A stretch of DNA of 64,000 bases. Origin: Ustilago trichophora (lineage: Eukaryota > Basidiomycota > Ustilaginomycetes > Ustilaginales > Ustilaginaceae). Below are positions 1 to 10,779 of this stretch, piece by piece (the stretch's first letter is position 1; every line of letters starts with the position of its first letter). The position numbers were made by a program, and so were the translations under genes. The stretch lies in contig OOIN01000014.1 in assembly GCA_900323505.1 (NCBI GenBank), forward strand, positions 434,001 through 498,000, given 5' to 3'. The notes under the pieces were generated by a model. That model ran no database searches and was not told where the DNA came from. It was given only the letters and a program-made list of their open reading frames with translations.

Positions 1-1180
1 GGAAGATGACTCGCTTCTGTGTCACGAGCGCATTGAAAAGGACAATGATAGGATGTGTCGATGGCCCATTGGTATGCAAGTGAGGATGTATAGGTCCAGA
101 TGGAGCGGACTGCGGGCCGGAGAAGGTCTGTATGAGTCGGATGAGCGAATACTCGCCAACCTCTTCCGCGAATGTGGTGAGGGGGACCCGGATGGGTAGC
201 GGCACAGAGCGATAGGTGAGGACGGTATCGAAGAAGTGGGTATCGCGAGGCCTCGCGGATCCGGGAAGGGGACTGACCGAATGGAGATTCGACCTTCTAT
301 CTTGAACGCTGGCAACTCCCACAATCGAGTTGGCCGACGATCCTCTGCGTGCACCTAGAGCAGGGCGTAGGGATGCAGCACTGAGCTTCTTTTTGAGCGA
401 GCGTGTCTCGGATGAGAAAGTGGACGTGCTGTCTGTGCGACGCCGTGTCATTTCGACACCACCGACGCCGACGGGTGAGGAGCGGGCGGTCTCGACCTCT
501 TCGCTAGGCGTTGCGGATAGGACCCCATTGCCTGCCACTGCAGTTTCAACGTCTGTACGAGCGGGAGCAACGAAGCGTTCTTCGAATAGGTCACGTCGAT
601 CGGATGCGCGGAGCACGAGCTTCTCAGCTCGACTGAAGGATGGTGCTGCCGAGAGATCCAGGCGGTTGATAGATTCGTACAGACGGGCTAAGCAGTCCGG
701 ACCTGGCTCTTTGAAGTAGTCGTCCAGAGCGAGAAGCAGGGCAGGCTTGAAGATCTCGATGAAAGGGTATCGTGTGCCAATTGCCATAGCTTTGACCAGG
801 GCTCCACGACGGACGGTATTATCGTGCTTGGTTCGTACCAGATTGATGACGTAGGTGAGATCATGCGACAGCCATGATGAAGCATTTGCAGAGGAGCCTG
901 CGTGCGAAGAGCCGGCTTCGTCGGATGTATCTCGGAGGGCTGCGCGCTGTATACCTGGTGGCTTGAGAAAGAAAAAGGTCCAGTCTTCGCTTCTTGCGTG
1001 AACGCCATCTGGAAGCATGAGCTCGGCAAGCATGTGCTCATCATAGCCGGTAGGAGCGGGATACTGATGCGACAAAGTGGATCCACGATCAATGTCGAAC
1101 TCTGCGAGCATGCAGAAGGTGCAGTAGCCATTGCCAGTCTTTGTGGTCGCGGCATCATCGCGAGTGTCAGAGATCGACAT
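1..1180 (-). CDS. AFI1: Afi1/MesA-type polarity protein, N-terminal part (cut by window edge)
   Basis: One frame is open from an ATG at 1180 to the left edge, about 393 codons, with no stop, so the 3' end lies outside the window. Near the N terminus the translation contains AEFDIDRGSTLSHQYP, then HMLAELMLPDGVHARSEDW followed by TFFFLKPPG, which is the pattern of the Arf3-docking region of Afi1 (MesA in Aspergillus). After a serine-rich linker (about residues 200-290) a second conserved block begins with HFFDTVLTYRSVPLPIRVP and reaches HPIIVLFNALVTQKRVIF, which fits the start of the DENN-like stabilisation-of-polarity-axis region. Family knowledge: these proteins bind Arf3-type GTPases at the plasma membrane and help keep cortical polarity and exocytosis sites. 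The gene is divergent from separase, with an 838-bp shared upstream region. The main uncertainty is the missing C-terminal half. Confidence 0.8.
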   Translation of the reverse strand, partial: MSISDTRDDAATTKTGNGYCTFCMLAEFDIDRGSTLSHQYPAPTGYDEHMLAELMLPDGVHARSEDWTFFFLKPPGIQRAALRDTSDEAGSSHAGSSANASSWLSHDLTYVINLVRTKHDNTVRRGALVKAMAIGTRYPFIEIFKPALLLALDDYFKEPGPDCLARLYESINRLDLSAAPSFSRAEKLVLRASDRRDLFEERFVAPARTDVETAVAGNGVLSATPSEEVETARSSPVGVGGVEMTRRRTDSTSTFSSETRSLKKKLSAASLRPALGARRGSSANSIVGVASVQDRRSNLHSVSPLPGSARPRDTHFFDTVLTYRSVPLPIRVPLTTFAEEVGEYSLIRLIQTFSGPQSAPSGPIHPHLHTNGPSTHPIIVLFNALVTQKRVIF

Positions 1181-2018
1181 GATCGAGGCCGACGTCCGGT
1201 GACAGACGTTTAGAGTAAAAGAGAGCCGCGGCAGTTGGGATGGACGATTGGATCACCAGCGCGGCTGTGATCAAGTTGGCCGCGGGGTGCCGATGTCGTG
1301 TAGGGAGGAGGAAGAGGACCAAGCGCGCTGGCCTGCCTGTTGGAACGAGACGCCGCCTCTCACCAAGATGGCATTGCAGGTTTGATGGTGGGTTCTTGGA
1401 AAGCCAAAGTCGGGCTGTATTGGTTGTAGGTGCTCTCTTCAATGTTTGTGACGTCGGGTGAAAGTCGACAAGCTGGTGACAGGCTGTATGATGTGTGGAC
1501 ACGAAGCAGTAGAGAACAGCAGTTCCAGCTGGAGCGCTTTCGGCTCTCGGACCTTGAGCAACAAGCGCCGGTTGGCTGCACCCTTAAATCTCGACTCTCT
1601 CTCTCTCTCTCTCTTTTTGTGGCTTTGCCCCTTCTCGCTTTGGCTTGTGCATGTCCAATACAGCAGTGCAACTGTCAACCCTTTGTCGAAACAGCGGGGA
1701 TTTCTTCTAAGATAAATGTTAAATTGGACCAAGTCACGTGAGCCAACACGGTCAATCCGCGTAAGCTTGTGGAGAGCCCAAGCCAAATCCAAGGCGGAAT
1801 TGACACTTTGGAGAGAAGCCAAGTCGTGTTCATTGTGGACTGCGACTTGGCTTGCTTCCTCTCACATCTTCATACCTTTTCTCTTCGCCTCTCTTCACCT
1901 CAATCAGCATCGACACTCTCCTCAAATACGCCTTGAGCTTGATCTGATGCTTGACTGCTGCTTAATCTAATCACAGGAAGCGGTCCGGCCAATTGAGCCA
2001 ACGCAGCATAGCACTACC
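1181..2018. other. Intergenic region between AFI1 and separase (divergent promoters)
   Basis: No supportable gene. It holds a CT dinucleotide run at about 1595-1614 and pyrimidine-rich stretches at about 1855-1925, just before the separase start, which look like a leader or promoter tract. Short frames here are not coding-like. Confidence 0.6.
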
Positions 2019-5000
2019 ATGCCGGGCAGAGTCGCAACCATGCCCGCTGCCAGCAGCAGTACTGGCACATCTGCCGCCACAAAGGTAGTCACAAGAACTC
2101 GCAGTGTGACTGCAAGGAGTACAGCAACCTCTTCAACATCATCGAGAACAACAGCGACAACGACCACAAGCGTAACTGCCGGCTCTTCCGGCACAGCTTC
2201 CGACAAGCCAAAAGTAAAAGCAGCAGCACCGGCATCATCTTTAACGACATCCAGCCGCTCTGCCGCTTCCACCGCTGCTTCTTCTTCCTCCACGCGAGCC
2301 AGCTCGGTCACCAATTCGACATGCTCAACTCGCGCCTCTGCCATCAGGACTCGCGCGGCCCCAGCCAGCAAAACTGCTTCATCGACCGCAAAATCAACAC
2401 CGTCTGCTCCAGTGACTTCTAGCTCTGCAACAGCCAGAACGGCACGAAGCAGAACAGCCATTGCATCATCTGCAGTGAAAACAGTCGCAGCCACTAAGCA
2501 AGTCTTTGCACCAGTAGATGCGACATGGACCGAAGCAGAAGTGCTAATCGCACTTGCAACGCCCAAATCCTTCCCCACAGCACTGCCGCACTATGTACTG
2601 CTCCAGCTTGGTACTTCAGCTGACGCTCTCCAACTCGATTCAGAGCTGAGTAGTTGTCCCGTCTTCGCCTCCGACCCCACCAAGCTCTCGCCCGCTCGAT
2701 CGGTCTACTTTGCCAAACAGCTCGTCAATGCAGGCCTTGCCTTTCTGTCTGAGCTCGCGAGCTCTGGCTGGACAACCTCAGCTGCTCAATCTCCCTCCGA
2801 GGCTTCTCACGTCCTTGCTGCGGTCTACACTTTCCGCATCACAGCGCGCTTTTTGCTGCTCCCTCGAGACGCCACCACTGCCAAAACAGCTGGCAAGCAC
2901 AAGGAGTTCGAAGTCGAGACCGTGATTCTTCGTACCTGTAGCAAGCTCAAGTCGATCGGCTTCTCCAAGGCTGCTCGCTCCGACTGCTCGTATCTCGGAC
3001 GCCTTGTCGCAGGTATCGATGATGCCGTCGCAGTAAGCGGTGATGCAAATTCAACCATGTTACTACCGCCCTTCTCAATCCCAATCGAGGCGACAACCAA
3101 CCCCACCTCTGCCCGCATTTCGTTTCTTGTCGATTTGCAGTGCAGCAGTGCGATATGTGCTTTAGAATCAGCCGAGCTATCTTCACTAGACTCGATCTTG
3201 GCCGACTTGAATCACGAACATGGGCCTCTCGCATGGCAAATGTATGGACGTCGACACGGAGGAGAAGTACGAGTGCTCGATCGCGCCGCCTTTGCGATCG
3301 AACGAGCCATCTCAAAAGCTTTGCAGCGACTTGAGGCTCCCAACAATCAGCAACATCTCCCTTTGCGAACGCTGGCCTTGCAATTACTCGTTCAAGTGAG
3401 TGACATCGACCTTGTCGCTTTCTGGGAGCGAGTCGCTCGTGCTGGAGGTGCCGTTCTCAAGACAACCCAAAAGGATGGAGAGAATGTTGCATCGGCGTAT
3501 CATGCTGTGCAAGACACGTTCGAGAACGTGATCGCCACCGCTACCAACGTGGCGGAGAACTCGGAAGGCAAGAACAAGCTGGAAGGCGAAGGATTCCAAC
3601 GCTTTTGTGGGTACTGGCTCAGCTTTGCCAGGAGAGCAGGCAGCGCTGTTGGGGTGGAACGTGCTACTGCTGCCATGTCAGGTGCCAACATCACAACGCA
3701 AACCGGGTCCGTGGAAGCACCGATCGTGCTGGAGGATTCGGATATTACCAGTGCGGAGGCGACTTGGACAAGCGCCCCTGCTCCCCAAGCCAAATTGAGC
3801 GACAAAGACATCGCCAAGATCTGCGCTATCCTCACCGGCAGCGTTCTCGCCCTCGACAAGGTGCTTGCCGGCAGCTCCGAGCCCGATACCCAGTCTAAGC
3901 TCGATGATGCTGCCAGGATCTTGCAGGAGCAAGTGACAAGCTGGCCTGTGACCGCTCCGATGACCTCGCAGCTCAAGCTGTACCGTGTTGTCGACCAGCT
4001 CCATCGTCGTAGCTGCAGCAAGCTGAGCAATCAAGGCAGCGATAGCAAGGGTCAGCCCAAAGCAGACACAACAAGCCCTGCCAACGTCGACAATCTTTCT
4101 CGCACGTGTATCCAGCTCCTTCGCAGCCTCTTCGAACATTCCGCACCGTCAACACCAGCGTCTCCGACAGCATCCGAGTCTGCCTCCAAATCTACGCCTT
4201 CGCGAACGGCATCCCTTCCGACCAGGGATGCCTGCCTCATCGACATCGTCTACGGCTACAGAGTTTTGGCCAACAAGGTCTTCTTTGCCTCGTCCCGCTG
4301 CGCCCGCGATGAGGCGCTTTGCGAGATGAAAAATTGCCACAGTCTTCTGCAGAGTGATGTGGCACAGAGTCTTCCGAAAAAAGTCGTTTCCGAACAGCTT
4401 CGGCTTTTGTCTACCAGCTTCTATAATCCAGGAGGCATCCTCTACAACGCGGCCAACTACGTTGAAGCTGCCGAGTTCCTTCAACTCGCTGTCGACTGCG
4501 ACGACGAGTCCATCCGGCTCCTCTCTGCTGACACAAATCGACTTGATGCGGCAGAGCAGAACGAGCTTGAGATCACCCGGACCAAGCGACAAGAGGCTCT
4601 CGGCAAGAGGCTCGAGTACACGGCAGTCGCTTACCGATTTGCAGGCAGCAAAATGGAAGCCCTGCAGATCTATCGCCGGATGCTCTTGTCAACAGCTTCT
4701 GCCGTAGGCAAGCAACTCGATCGAATTGCTGGCAATAACAGTGTCGACGAATGCTTCAAGGCGTCCGAGACCAAGGCTCTCGTCAACTCCATCAAGGCTA
4801 TCGTCGATCTCTCCGTGCATGACCTTTCGTCGGACTTCGACTTGAATGACCAGGAACACAGCCTCGCCAACTGGCTGATCGAGTGCAATGACACGGATCC
4901 GAGCGTCAAGGGCGCCATTCTTGAGCTGGCCGTTCAACTCTTGGATGCTCGTTCTCACCTGTCCGGGTCGGTCAGGGCTATCAACAATGCCCACCAAGCA

Positions 5001-8000
5001 TTGCTTCAGATCTACGATCCAGCAGCATTTCCATTTCGCCGCGCCAGGATCTTAGCCCGAAAGTTGGAGATGGACGTCTTGTCGCATGCCCTAGTGCTTC
5101 CGGAGGAAGAAGCTGTGCAGGTCGAAGAGGACGCCATTGCCTGCCTGGATCGACCAGACCTTGGACGCGACCAAGGTTTGGCTCATTTGCAGTCGCAATA
5201 TCGTTGCTCTGTCCTGCTTTCAGCCGCTCTTCACGCTCGTTTGCGCCAACCATTTGCGGACCCGCAAGACTTGACGGGAAAGGTAGAGCTTGCCTGCAAG
5301 ACACTCTCTTCCGTACTCCCGGCACCATCAAAGGCTGCGCAGCCATCGACTCCTCAAGCTTCGCGCACCTCGCTCGAGGTTGCCGCAGTCACGCCCACTG
5401 TCACACCGGTGGCCAGAGGTGCTCCTCGTCGCGCTACTGCCGCGCCAGGCAGGACCGCTACGGCACGAAAGGCCCTTGCAGCGCGCCCGGCTCCTCCTCA
5501 GGCGACAGCAACACCTACTACCAATCCGACTACGCCGCCTTCCAAGACTGGCAAGCCTGTCTTCGAGGCAACGGCATCTTCCTTGAACCGCCGCTCTCCT
5601 CAGACGAGTAGCGTTGCTGGAATGCGAGGCCTCGACCGCCCGGAGAAGTTCTGCCGATCTCTGCTCACGTTCCACGAGGCGTTCTCTGCACTTGCTATGA
5701 CACATTGCAGCGTTCAAATCCTCAAAGCTGTGCGCCAGGCCACTCGCCGCGGCGCCGAGGTCGTGTCTGGCATGGAAGACCTCTTCTGCTGCGCGTCTGC
5801 CGACCTTGCCCAAGCGTACCTCGGTCTCGGCAAAGTCAGTCGCGCAGAGTCTGTGCTTCGATCGGCTACCAGTGTGCTCTCCAAACACGCGTCTCCCAGC
5901 TCGCCTTCCAGTAAGCTGGTGCTAGTCTCCCAAGATGTGCGATTCCGATGCTTGATGGCGCAAGCAGAGCTGTTGTGCCAACAACGCGATCTGGCCAACG
6001 CACAAGCGCGCTTGAGCGAGGGTCTCAAGCTCGCCAAGACACCCACTAAGGGCGACAAGACTATGACCAGCTCGATAGAACGACTTCGCCAAAGGGAGAG
6101 GCAGGCAATCGCATTCTCGGTTTGCGCGCATCTGCAGATGGCGCGTGGTGACCTGGCGAGCAGCATCGAATCGACAACGCTTGCTCTGCGTCACTTGATC
6201 CGGCTATCCGGCAACCTGTCTCACATCGCGAGCAAGACGCAGACTTCGGAGCAGGATCGGACGCAAAATGTGACGTCCGATGGCGTCGCGCCATCGAGCG
6301 ACGTAATGATGGACACAGGAGAAACGAAACAGCAACAGAAGGAGCAGGAGCAGCAGCAGCTTCCCAAATTCTGTGGACCCACGTTCTCGAGCCTCTTCTG
6401 GAGATGTTGCGGTCTTCTCCTCGACAACTACATGCGACTCAGCAAGCTGCACAGCGTCCGAGGCTCAGCCGCTGATGCTGAGGCCATGGCTGGCGAAGGC
6501 ATTGATTTTGCCACCTCGTTGCGTTTCGCTCTGCCACTCGCTCGCGCACTCATTCAACGAGGTGAGCTACGCCTTCAGCTCAACCGCACAGAGCAAGGAC
6601 AAGAGGACCTATCGCGCTGTCTCGAGGTGCTGCAGAACACCTGGATTCCTGAAGTGATCTCGCTATCCTACGTGCAAGGAGACTGTCTGATGCGGATCGA
6701 GCAACTCGGCGAGGCACTGCGCTCTTACACTGCGGGCGAGGCGACTCTGCGTTCTCTCAGCACCACTTTTGCCGACGCCGAGTATGCGTTGCCTTCACCC
6801 AAAGCTCTGACACACCACCGTAGGAAATCCAGCTCGTCTTCGCCGTCTGCACAGCTTCGTTCTCGCCGGAGCAGTGGCATGGGAACCGACTTGGTGATGC
6901 CCGAGTTACAGTCCAGACTTTTGCAGAGACAGGCTTGGATCCTGCATCTGATGGGCGAACCGGACAGGAGCGAGGAAGCTGTCGCGAAGGCAGCTTCTGT
7001 CAGGGACGGCTTGGCAACGGTTGATGCGCGGGTGGACCAGTTCGTCCTTGAGGGCAGAATCGCTTTGCGAAGGGCGCTCGAACATCTTAAAGGTGACCAC
7101 TTTTTCAGCATGCTGCCCGAAGCAGCCATCTCGATCCCCATGGTGCCATCGGTCAGCGTACGAACGCTCGTCGCCGCTGTTGGCTCCCATCAGACCATCT
7201 CGGAGGAGACTGTCAAGACGGCGCTCGGAATGCTTACGCCAGCCGATTCGGCTTTCCGCGATGCGCTCTCGCTTGGCTTGCTGTCCTCACACTCGCTCGT
7301 CCTGCGCGAAGCATTTGCCAGTCTCGCCCAGGTCTACACTACCCAGGCTGCCCTGGGCAAGAACGTCAAGATGGCGGCCAACGCTGCGGCTGCGTTGCTG
7401 GACTGGGCTTCGAGTGTCGGCGTTCGCCGCAACTTGTTGGTTTCGATTTCTGCCAAGTTGAAAAGCCCGATGGCCGCGTTGGAAGACCAAGAATGGCCCA
7501 ACATCGCCAATGACGAGCAGCAGGCTACGTCTGGTTCGCGATTCTTGCGCGACCGTAGTATGGAGGCAGACGAGTCGGATGAGGAGGAAGCACTTCCAAC
7601 CCGATTGGCCAGGATGTCGCTGAACAATCGTGCTCGCGCCTCGAATGAATGTCCAGCACCTTCTGCCAATCAATGGTCGACCTTTTGGCAGTCGGTGCGA
7701 CTGCGTCATCAGCAGGCGCAGCATGAGCCAGGCTCTGTCAAGCACTTGCTTCCCCGCAACTGGACCGTCATCTCTATCTCGGTTCGGGGAACGGATGTCG
7801 AGAATCTGGTGCTGACCCGACAAGAAGGCGGCGGAGGACTTGACGGATGTACGGCCAAGGAGGCGGTGCTATACAGCTTGCCGATGAATCGCCGTAGCCA
7901 GAGGGATGGCACCGAAGAGGAAGAAGAGCAGTTGACGCTGCGAGCCGCGCAAGAGCAACTGTTCGAGATCGTGCGTCTGAGCAACGATGGCATTCACGGC

Positions 8001-9515
8001 GTGAAAGATGTTCAGAGCATGGAGGCTAGGCGGCAGTGGTGGACCGAGCGCCATCGTCTCGACGACGAGTTGAAGGAGCTTCTTCAAGCCATTCAAGATA
8101 CGTGGCTAGGTGGCTTCAAGGGCGTCTTCTGCGAGCCGACATCCGATGCTCGGGCCATTACTGCACTGCGAGCTAGGTTCGAAAAGATCATCCGCCGCGC
8201 CTGCTTCCCCACGGCCAACAAGCGCCCAAGCAAGCTCAAGCTGGACGATGCCGTTTTCGAGTGCTTCGCTGGTCTGCCAGCTGACTGCACAGATGAAGAC
8301 CTGGAGGATCTAGTGCACTATGTCATGGATGCACTGCAATTCAGCGGATTCCAGGTGGCGGTGGACGAGATCGATCTCGATGAGACAGCGATGGATCTTC
8401 GTGGAGCCTTGGAGGAGTTTCACGGCAAAAAGGCGCAGTTGTCCCCCAACAAGACCAGCATGGCCTACGTGGCGGTCGACGAGGAGGAGCAAGTTCAGGA
8501 CCATCACATCTTTTTGGTGCTCGACAAGGAAACGTCGGTGTTCCCGTGGGAGTCGATGCCCATCCTGCGTGGTAAGGCCGTCAGCCGTATTCCGTCAATG
8601 GCATTCTTGCAGGATCGAATCGAGATGGCCAAGGTGTTCTGTCGCAGGCCCGAGAGCGAACAAGATGATGCGGAGATGGACGAGCTGGAGCTCAGTCCTT
8701 TGCAGAAAGGCAAGCAGGCAGCTCGCTCCCGATCTCGCTCGCCCATCAAATCTTCGCGTTCGCTGAAGACATCGACACTCGGCAGTAAAGGTGCCGCACA
8801 CAATGATGAACAGGAAAGCACAGTTTCGACCTCGGCATGGCCAGTTGCACTCCGCAACGGCAAGCTGTTCAGCCTATCGAAGCGCAAGACCTTCTACCTT
8901 CTCAACCCCGGAGGAGATTTAGTGCAGAGTCAGGATCGTTTCGAGCCGTGGCTCAAGCAGCGCGGCGGCACTCACGGATGGAAGGGCATCGTCGGTCGAC
9001 AACCCATCGTAGATGAATTGCCAGATGCACTGACCTCGTCGGATCTGCTGCTGTATTTTGGTCACGGCGGTGCGGAACAGTTCATTCGCCAGTCCAAGGT
9101 GCGAGAGCTGCAACGATGTGCTGTCGCCATGCTTTGGGGCTGCTCTTCGGCTATGTTGCACGACAACGGTGACTTTGACCGCACCGGTACGCCTCTCAAC
9201 TACATGTGCGGTGGCGCCCCGGCGATGGTCGGAAACCTGTGGGACATGACGGATCGCGAGCTGGATTCGGTGTGCGAAGGAGTTTTTGGCCGTCTTGGAT
9301 TAATGGAGGCCCGCGAACGCGCCGAGGTCAAGCCAGCAGCACGCAACATCAAGTTCGATGCTCGTGGCAACCTCGAGACGAGTCGAGCACCCACCGAAAT
9401 GTCATTAGTCCGCGCCATCGCTGAGAGCCGCAACGACTGCAGGCTGCCGTATCTCACTGGAGCTGCCGCCGTCGTCTACGGTGTGCCTGTTTACTGGAAT
9501 GATGACAATCAATAA
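2019..9515 (+). CDS. ESP1: Separase (cohesin-cleaving cysteine protease, peptidase family C50)
   Basis: An intron-free frame of 2498 residues, within the 1800-2500 range of fungal separases. Separase cleaves the kleisin subunit of cohesin at anaphase and is held inactive by securin. The catalytic dyad is visible near the C terminus: His2349 in LLYFGHGGAEQF and Cys2375 in AMLWGCSSAML, followed by the family block GGAPAMVGNLWDMTDREL. The first 165 residues are Ser/Thr/Ala-rich. A large helical repeat region follows, broken at about residues 1108-1190 by a Thr/Pro/Ala-rich linker. An Arg/Ser segment with RSRSPIKSSRS lies at about 2230-2245 inside the protease half and resembles a CDK-site or nuclear-signal insert. 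The ATG at 2019 is the first in frame; a second Met eight codons on is an alternative start. A minisatellite begins 36 bp after the stop. Confidence 0.95.
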   Translation: MPGRVATMPAASSSTGTSAATKVVTRTRSVTARSTATSSTSSRTTATTTTSVTAGSSGTASDKPKVKAAAPASSLTTSSRSAASTAASSSSTRASSVTNSTCSTRASAIRTRAAPASKTASSTAKSTPSAPVTSSSATARTARSRTAIASSAVKTVAATKQVFAPVDATWTEAEVLIALATPKSFPTALPHYVLLQLGTSADALQLDSELSSCPVFASDPTKLSPARSVYFAKQLVNAGLAFLSELASSGWTTSAAQSPSEASHVLAAVYTFRITARFLLLPRDATTAKTAGKHKEFEVETVILRTCSKLKSIGFSKAARSDCSYLGRLVAGIDDAVAVSGDANSTMLLPPFSIPIEATTNPTSARISFLVDLQCSSAICALESAELSSLDSILADLNHEHGPLAWQMYGRRHGGEVRVLDRAAFAIERAISKALQRLEAPNNQQHLPLRTLALQLLVQVSDIDLVAFWERVARAGGAVLKTTQKDGENVASAYHAVQDTFENVIATATNVAENSEGKNKLEGEGFQRFCGYWLSFARRAGSAVGVERATAAMSGANITTQTGSVEAPIVLEDSDITSAEATWTSAPAPQAKLSDKDIAKICAILTGSVLALDKVLAGSSEPDTQSKLDDAARILQEQVTSWPVTAPMTSQLKLYRVVDQLHRRSCSKLSNQGSDSKGQPKADTTSPANVDNLSRTCIQLLRSLFEHSAPSTPASPTASESASKSTPSRTASLPTRDACLIDIVYGYRVLANKVFFASSRCARDEALCEMKNCHSLLQSDVAQSLPKKVVSEQLRLLSTSFYNPGGILYNAANYVEAAEFLQLAVDCDDESIRLLSADTNRLDAAEQNELEITRTKRQEALGKRLEYTAVAYRFAGSKMEALQIYRRMLLSTASAVGKQLDRIAGNNSVDECFKASETKALVNSIKAIVDLSVHDLSSDFDLNDQEHSLANWLIECNDTDPSVKGAILELAVQLLDARSHLSGSVRAINNAHQALLQIYDPAAFPFRRARILARKLEMDVLSHALVLPEEEAVQVEEDAIACLDRPDLGRDQGLAHLQSQYRCSVLLSAALHARLRQPFADPQDLTGKVELACKTLSSVLPAPSKAAQPSTPQASRTSLEVAAVTPTVTPVARGAPRRATAAPGRTATARKALAARPAPPQATATPTTNPTTPPSKTGKPVFEATASSLNRRSPQTSSVAGMRGLDRPEKFCRSLLTFHEAFSALAMTHCSVQILKAVRQATRRGAEVVSGMEDLFCCASADLAQAYLGLGKVSRAESVLRSATSVLSKHASPSSPSSKLVLVSQDVRFRCLMAQAELLCQQRDLANAQARLSEGLKLAKTPTKGDKTMTSSIERLRQRERQAIAFSVCAHLQMARGDLASSIESTTLALRHLIRLSGNLSHIASKTQTSEQDRTQNVTSDGVAPSSDVMMDTGETKQQQKEQEQQQLPKFCGPTFSSLFWRCCGLLLDNYMRLSKLHSVRGSAADAEAMAGEGIDFATSLRFALPLARALIQRGELRLQLNRTEQGQEDLSRCLEVLQNTWIPEVISLSYVQGDCLMRIEQLGEALRSYTAGEATLRSLSTTFADAEYALPSPKALTHHRRKSSSSSPSAQLRSRRSSGMGTDLVMPELQSRLLQRQAWILHLMGEPDRSEEAVAKAASVRDGLATVDARVDQFVLEGRIALRRALEHLKGDHFFSMLPEAAISIPMVPSVSVRTLVAAVGSHQTISEETVKTALGMLTPADSAFRDALSLGLLSSHSLVLREAFASLAQVYTTQAALGKNVKMAANAAAALLDWASSVGVRRNLLVSISAKLKSPMAALEDQEWPNIANDEQQATSGSRFLRDRSMEADESDEEEALPTRLARMSLNNRARASNECPAPSANQWSTFWQSVRLRHQQAQHEPGSVKHLLPRNWTVISISVRGTDVENLVLTRQEGGGGLDGCTAKEAVLYSLPMNRRSQRDGTEEEEEQLTLRAAQEQLFEIVRLSNDGIHGVKDVQSMEARRQWWTERHRLDDELKELLQAIQDTWLGGFKGVFCEPTSDARAITALRARFEKIIRRACFPTANKRPSKLKLDDAVFECFAGLPADCTDEDLEDLVHYVMDALQFSGFQVAVDEIDLDETAMDLRGALEEFHGKKAQLSPNKTSMAYVAVDEEEQVQDHHIFLVLDKETSVFPWESMPILRGKAVSRIPSMAFLQDRIEMAKVFCRRPESEQDDAEMDELELSPLQKGKQAARSRSRSPIKSSRSLKTSTLGSKGAAHNDEQESTVSTSAWPVALRNGKLFSLSKRKTFYLLNPGGDLVQSQDRFEPWLKQRGGTHGWKGIVGRQPIVDELPDALTSSDLLLYFGHGGAEQFIRQSKVRELQRCAVAMLWGCSSAMLHDNGDFDRTGTPLNYMCGGAPAMVGNLWDMTDRELDSVCEGVFGRLGLMEARERAEVKPAARNIKFDARGNLETSRAPTEMSLVRAIAESRNDCRLPYLTGAAAVVYGVPVYWNDDNQ

Positions 9516-9550
9516 GATCACAACGACATTGCGGTGCTTGCTTTGCCTTT

Positions 9551-9790
9551 CTGTCATTCTCAATGCTGTCATTCCCAATGCTGTCATTCCCAATGCTGTC
9601 ATTCCCAATGCTGTCATTCCCAATGCTGTCATTCCCAATGCTGTCATTCCCAATGCTGTCATTCCCAATGCTGTCATTCCCAATGCTGTCATTCCCAATG
9701 CTGTCATTCCCAATGCTGTCATTCCCAATGCTGTCATTCCCAATGCTGTCATTCCCAATGCTGTCATTCCCAATGCTGTCATTCTCAATG
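9551..9790. repeat. 15-bp minisatellite, 16 tandem copies, immediately 3' of separase
   Basis: Exactly 16 head-to-tail copies of the unit CTGTCATTCCCAATG. The 14 inner copies are identical as read. The first (9551-9565) and last (9776-9790) share the same C-to-T change (CATTCTCAATG). As the unit length is a multiple of three and has no stop in most frames, both strands show repetitive open frames, which I do not regard as genes. The array probably lies in the separase 3' UTR. Confidence 0.95.
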
Positions 9791-10779
9791 CATATTTCAC
9801 ATAGACATCCTCACATACCTCTTCTGTGATTTCTTCATCGTCAGCGTGATCATTTGAAAGTGATACAGGATGAAGGCAGATGTCCAAGACATCGGGTCTT
9901 ACTAAAGCCCCGGCTCAGTTGGCAGTGCGCGAGACCCAAAAAGGTCAAAAGGAAAATGAAAAATGAAAAATGAAAAATGAAAAATGAAAAACTTGTGGCG
10001 ACGCGTAAAGTGGAAATTCAGTGCAGAAAAGTGACACTGAAAATCATGGCCTGAAATCCACTCAAAAGGCACTAGAGCAGAGGAAGGAGCTTTATGAAGT
10101 TGAGAAGAAAGGTTTGCGGAGAGGGAGCCAAAAAAGAGCTGCAAAGCGCATGCAGGGCTCTTGAAAGCGTGCAGAAGCAAGTCACAACTTTCATGGGCTG
10201 AGTCGACGGTGAATAGGGCTTTGACACATCTCTTGAGCCGGTGGCGAAATTGGGCTGAGTCGCTCGTCTGAGCAACACTTTCAAGCCTACCCTCTTCTTC
10301 CCATCATCCTTCTCCTCGACCTCGTCCTCATCTTCATCCTCGTTCTCCTCTCCTTCTCTTCCCTCTTTCCTTGACTTTCTAGCAACAGTCGCGGTAGCCT
10401 TGTCTCAAGTCTCCGCTTCTTTTCTGGGCCCAGAGGCTCAGCAAGCCTCAGTACGCTTCCTCTGTCTACCGTTGGTCGCGAACGGTGAGCGCATACAGCC
10501 TTCCTCTTTTGGCTCGTTTTTCGTCCTGCCCCTCGCCACGCTCGATTCGAAGCCTTCTCTCTTCCAACGACCGGCTCGTTGGATCTTGTCCTTTTCGTTT
10601 CAGTGGCGCCCGCCTGCCTCCAGATCTGCCCACAGATCCTTTGCTTCGAGTCAAAAACTTTTCCTGCGGCCCCTCTCTTCTTTGGCGAGACGTTGACATA
10701 AACTCGCCCTCACAGTATCTTTACAAGCTCGAGCTCTTACACTGACCCTTTCTCGATCACAAGACGAGGCCCGTTCATC
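9791..10779. other. Intergenic region upstream of RAD16
   Basis: Apart from the AAAAATG repeat there is no supportable gene. From about 10285 to 10390 the plus strand is strongly pyrimidine-rich (repeated TCTTC/CTCGTCC patterns), and C/T-rich sequence continues to 10770. This is typical of promoters and leaders in this window and suggests that the RAD16 transcript begins there. Confidence 0.5.
9953..9986. repeat. Short AAAAATG tandem repeat
   Basis: About five copies of the 7-bp unit AAAAATG, the first one base short. It lies between separase and RAD16. No function is evident. Confidence 0.85.

Noticed and set aside
9405..9887. Repetitive frames through the minisatellite on both strands (up to 160 codons)
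   Set aside because: Produced by a 15-bp unit divisible by three; low-complexity pentapeptide repeats with no start context or conservation argument.
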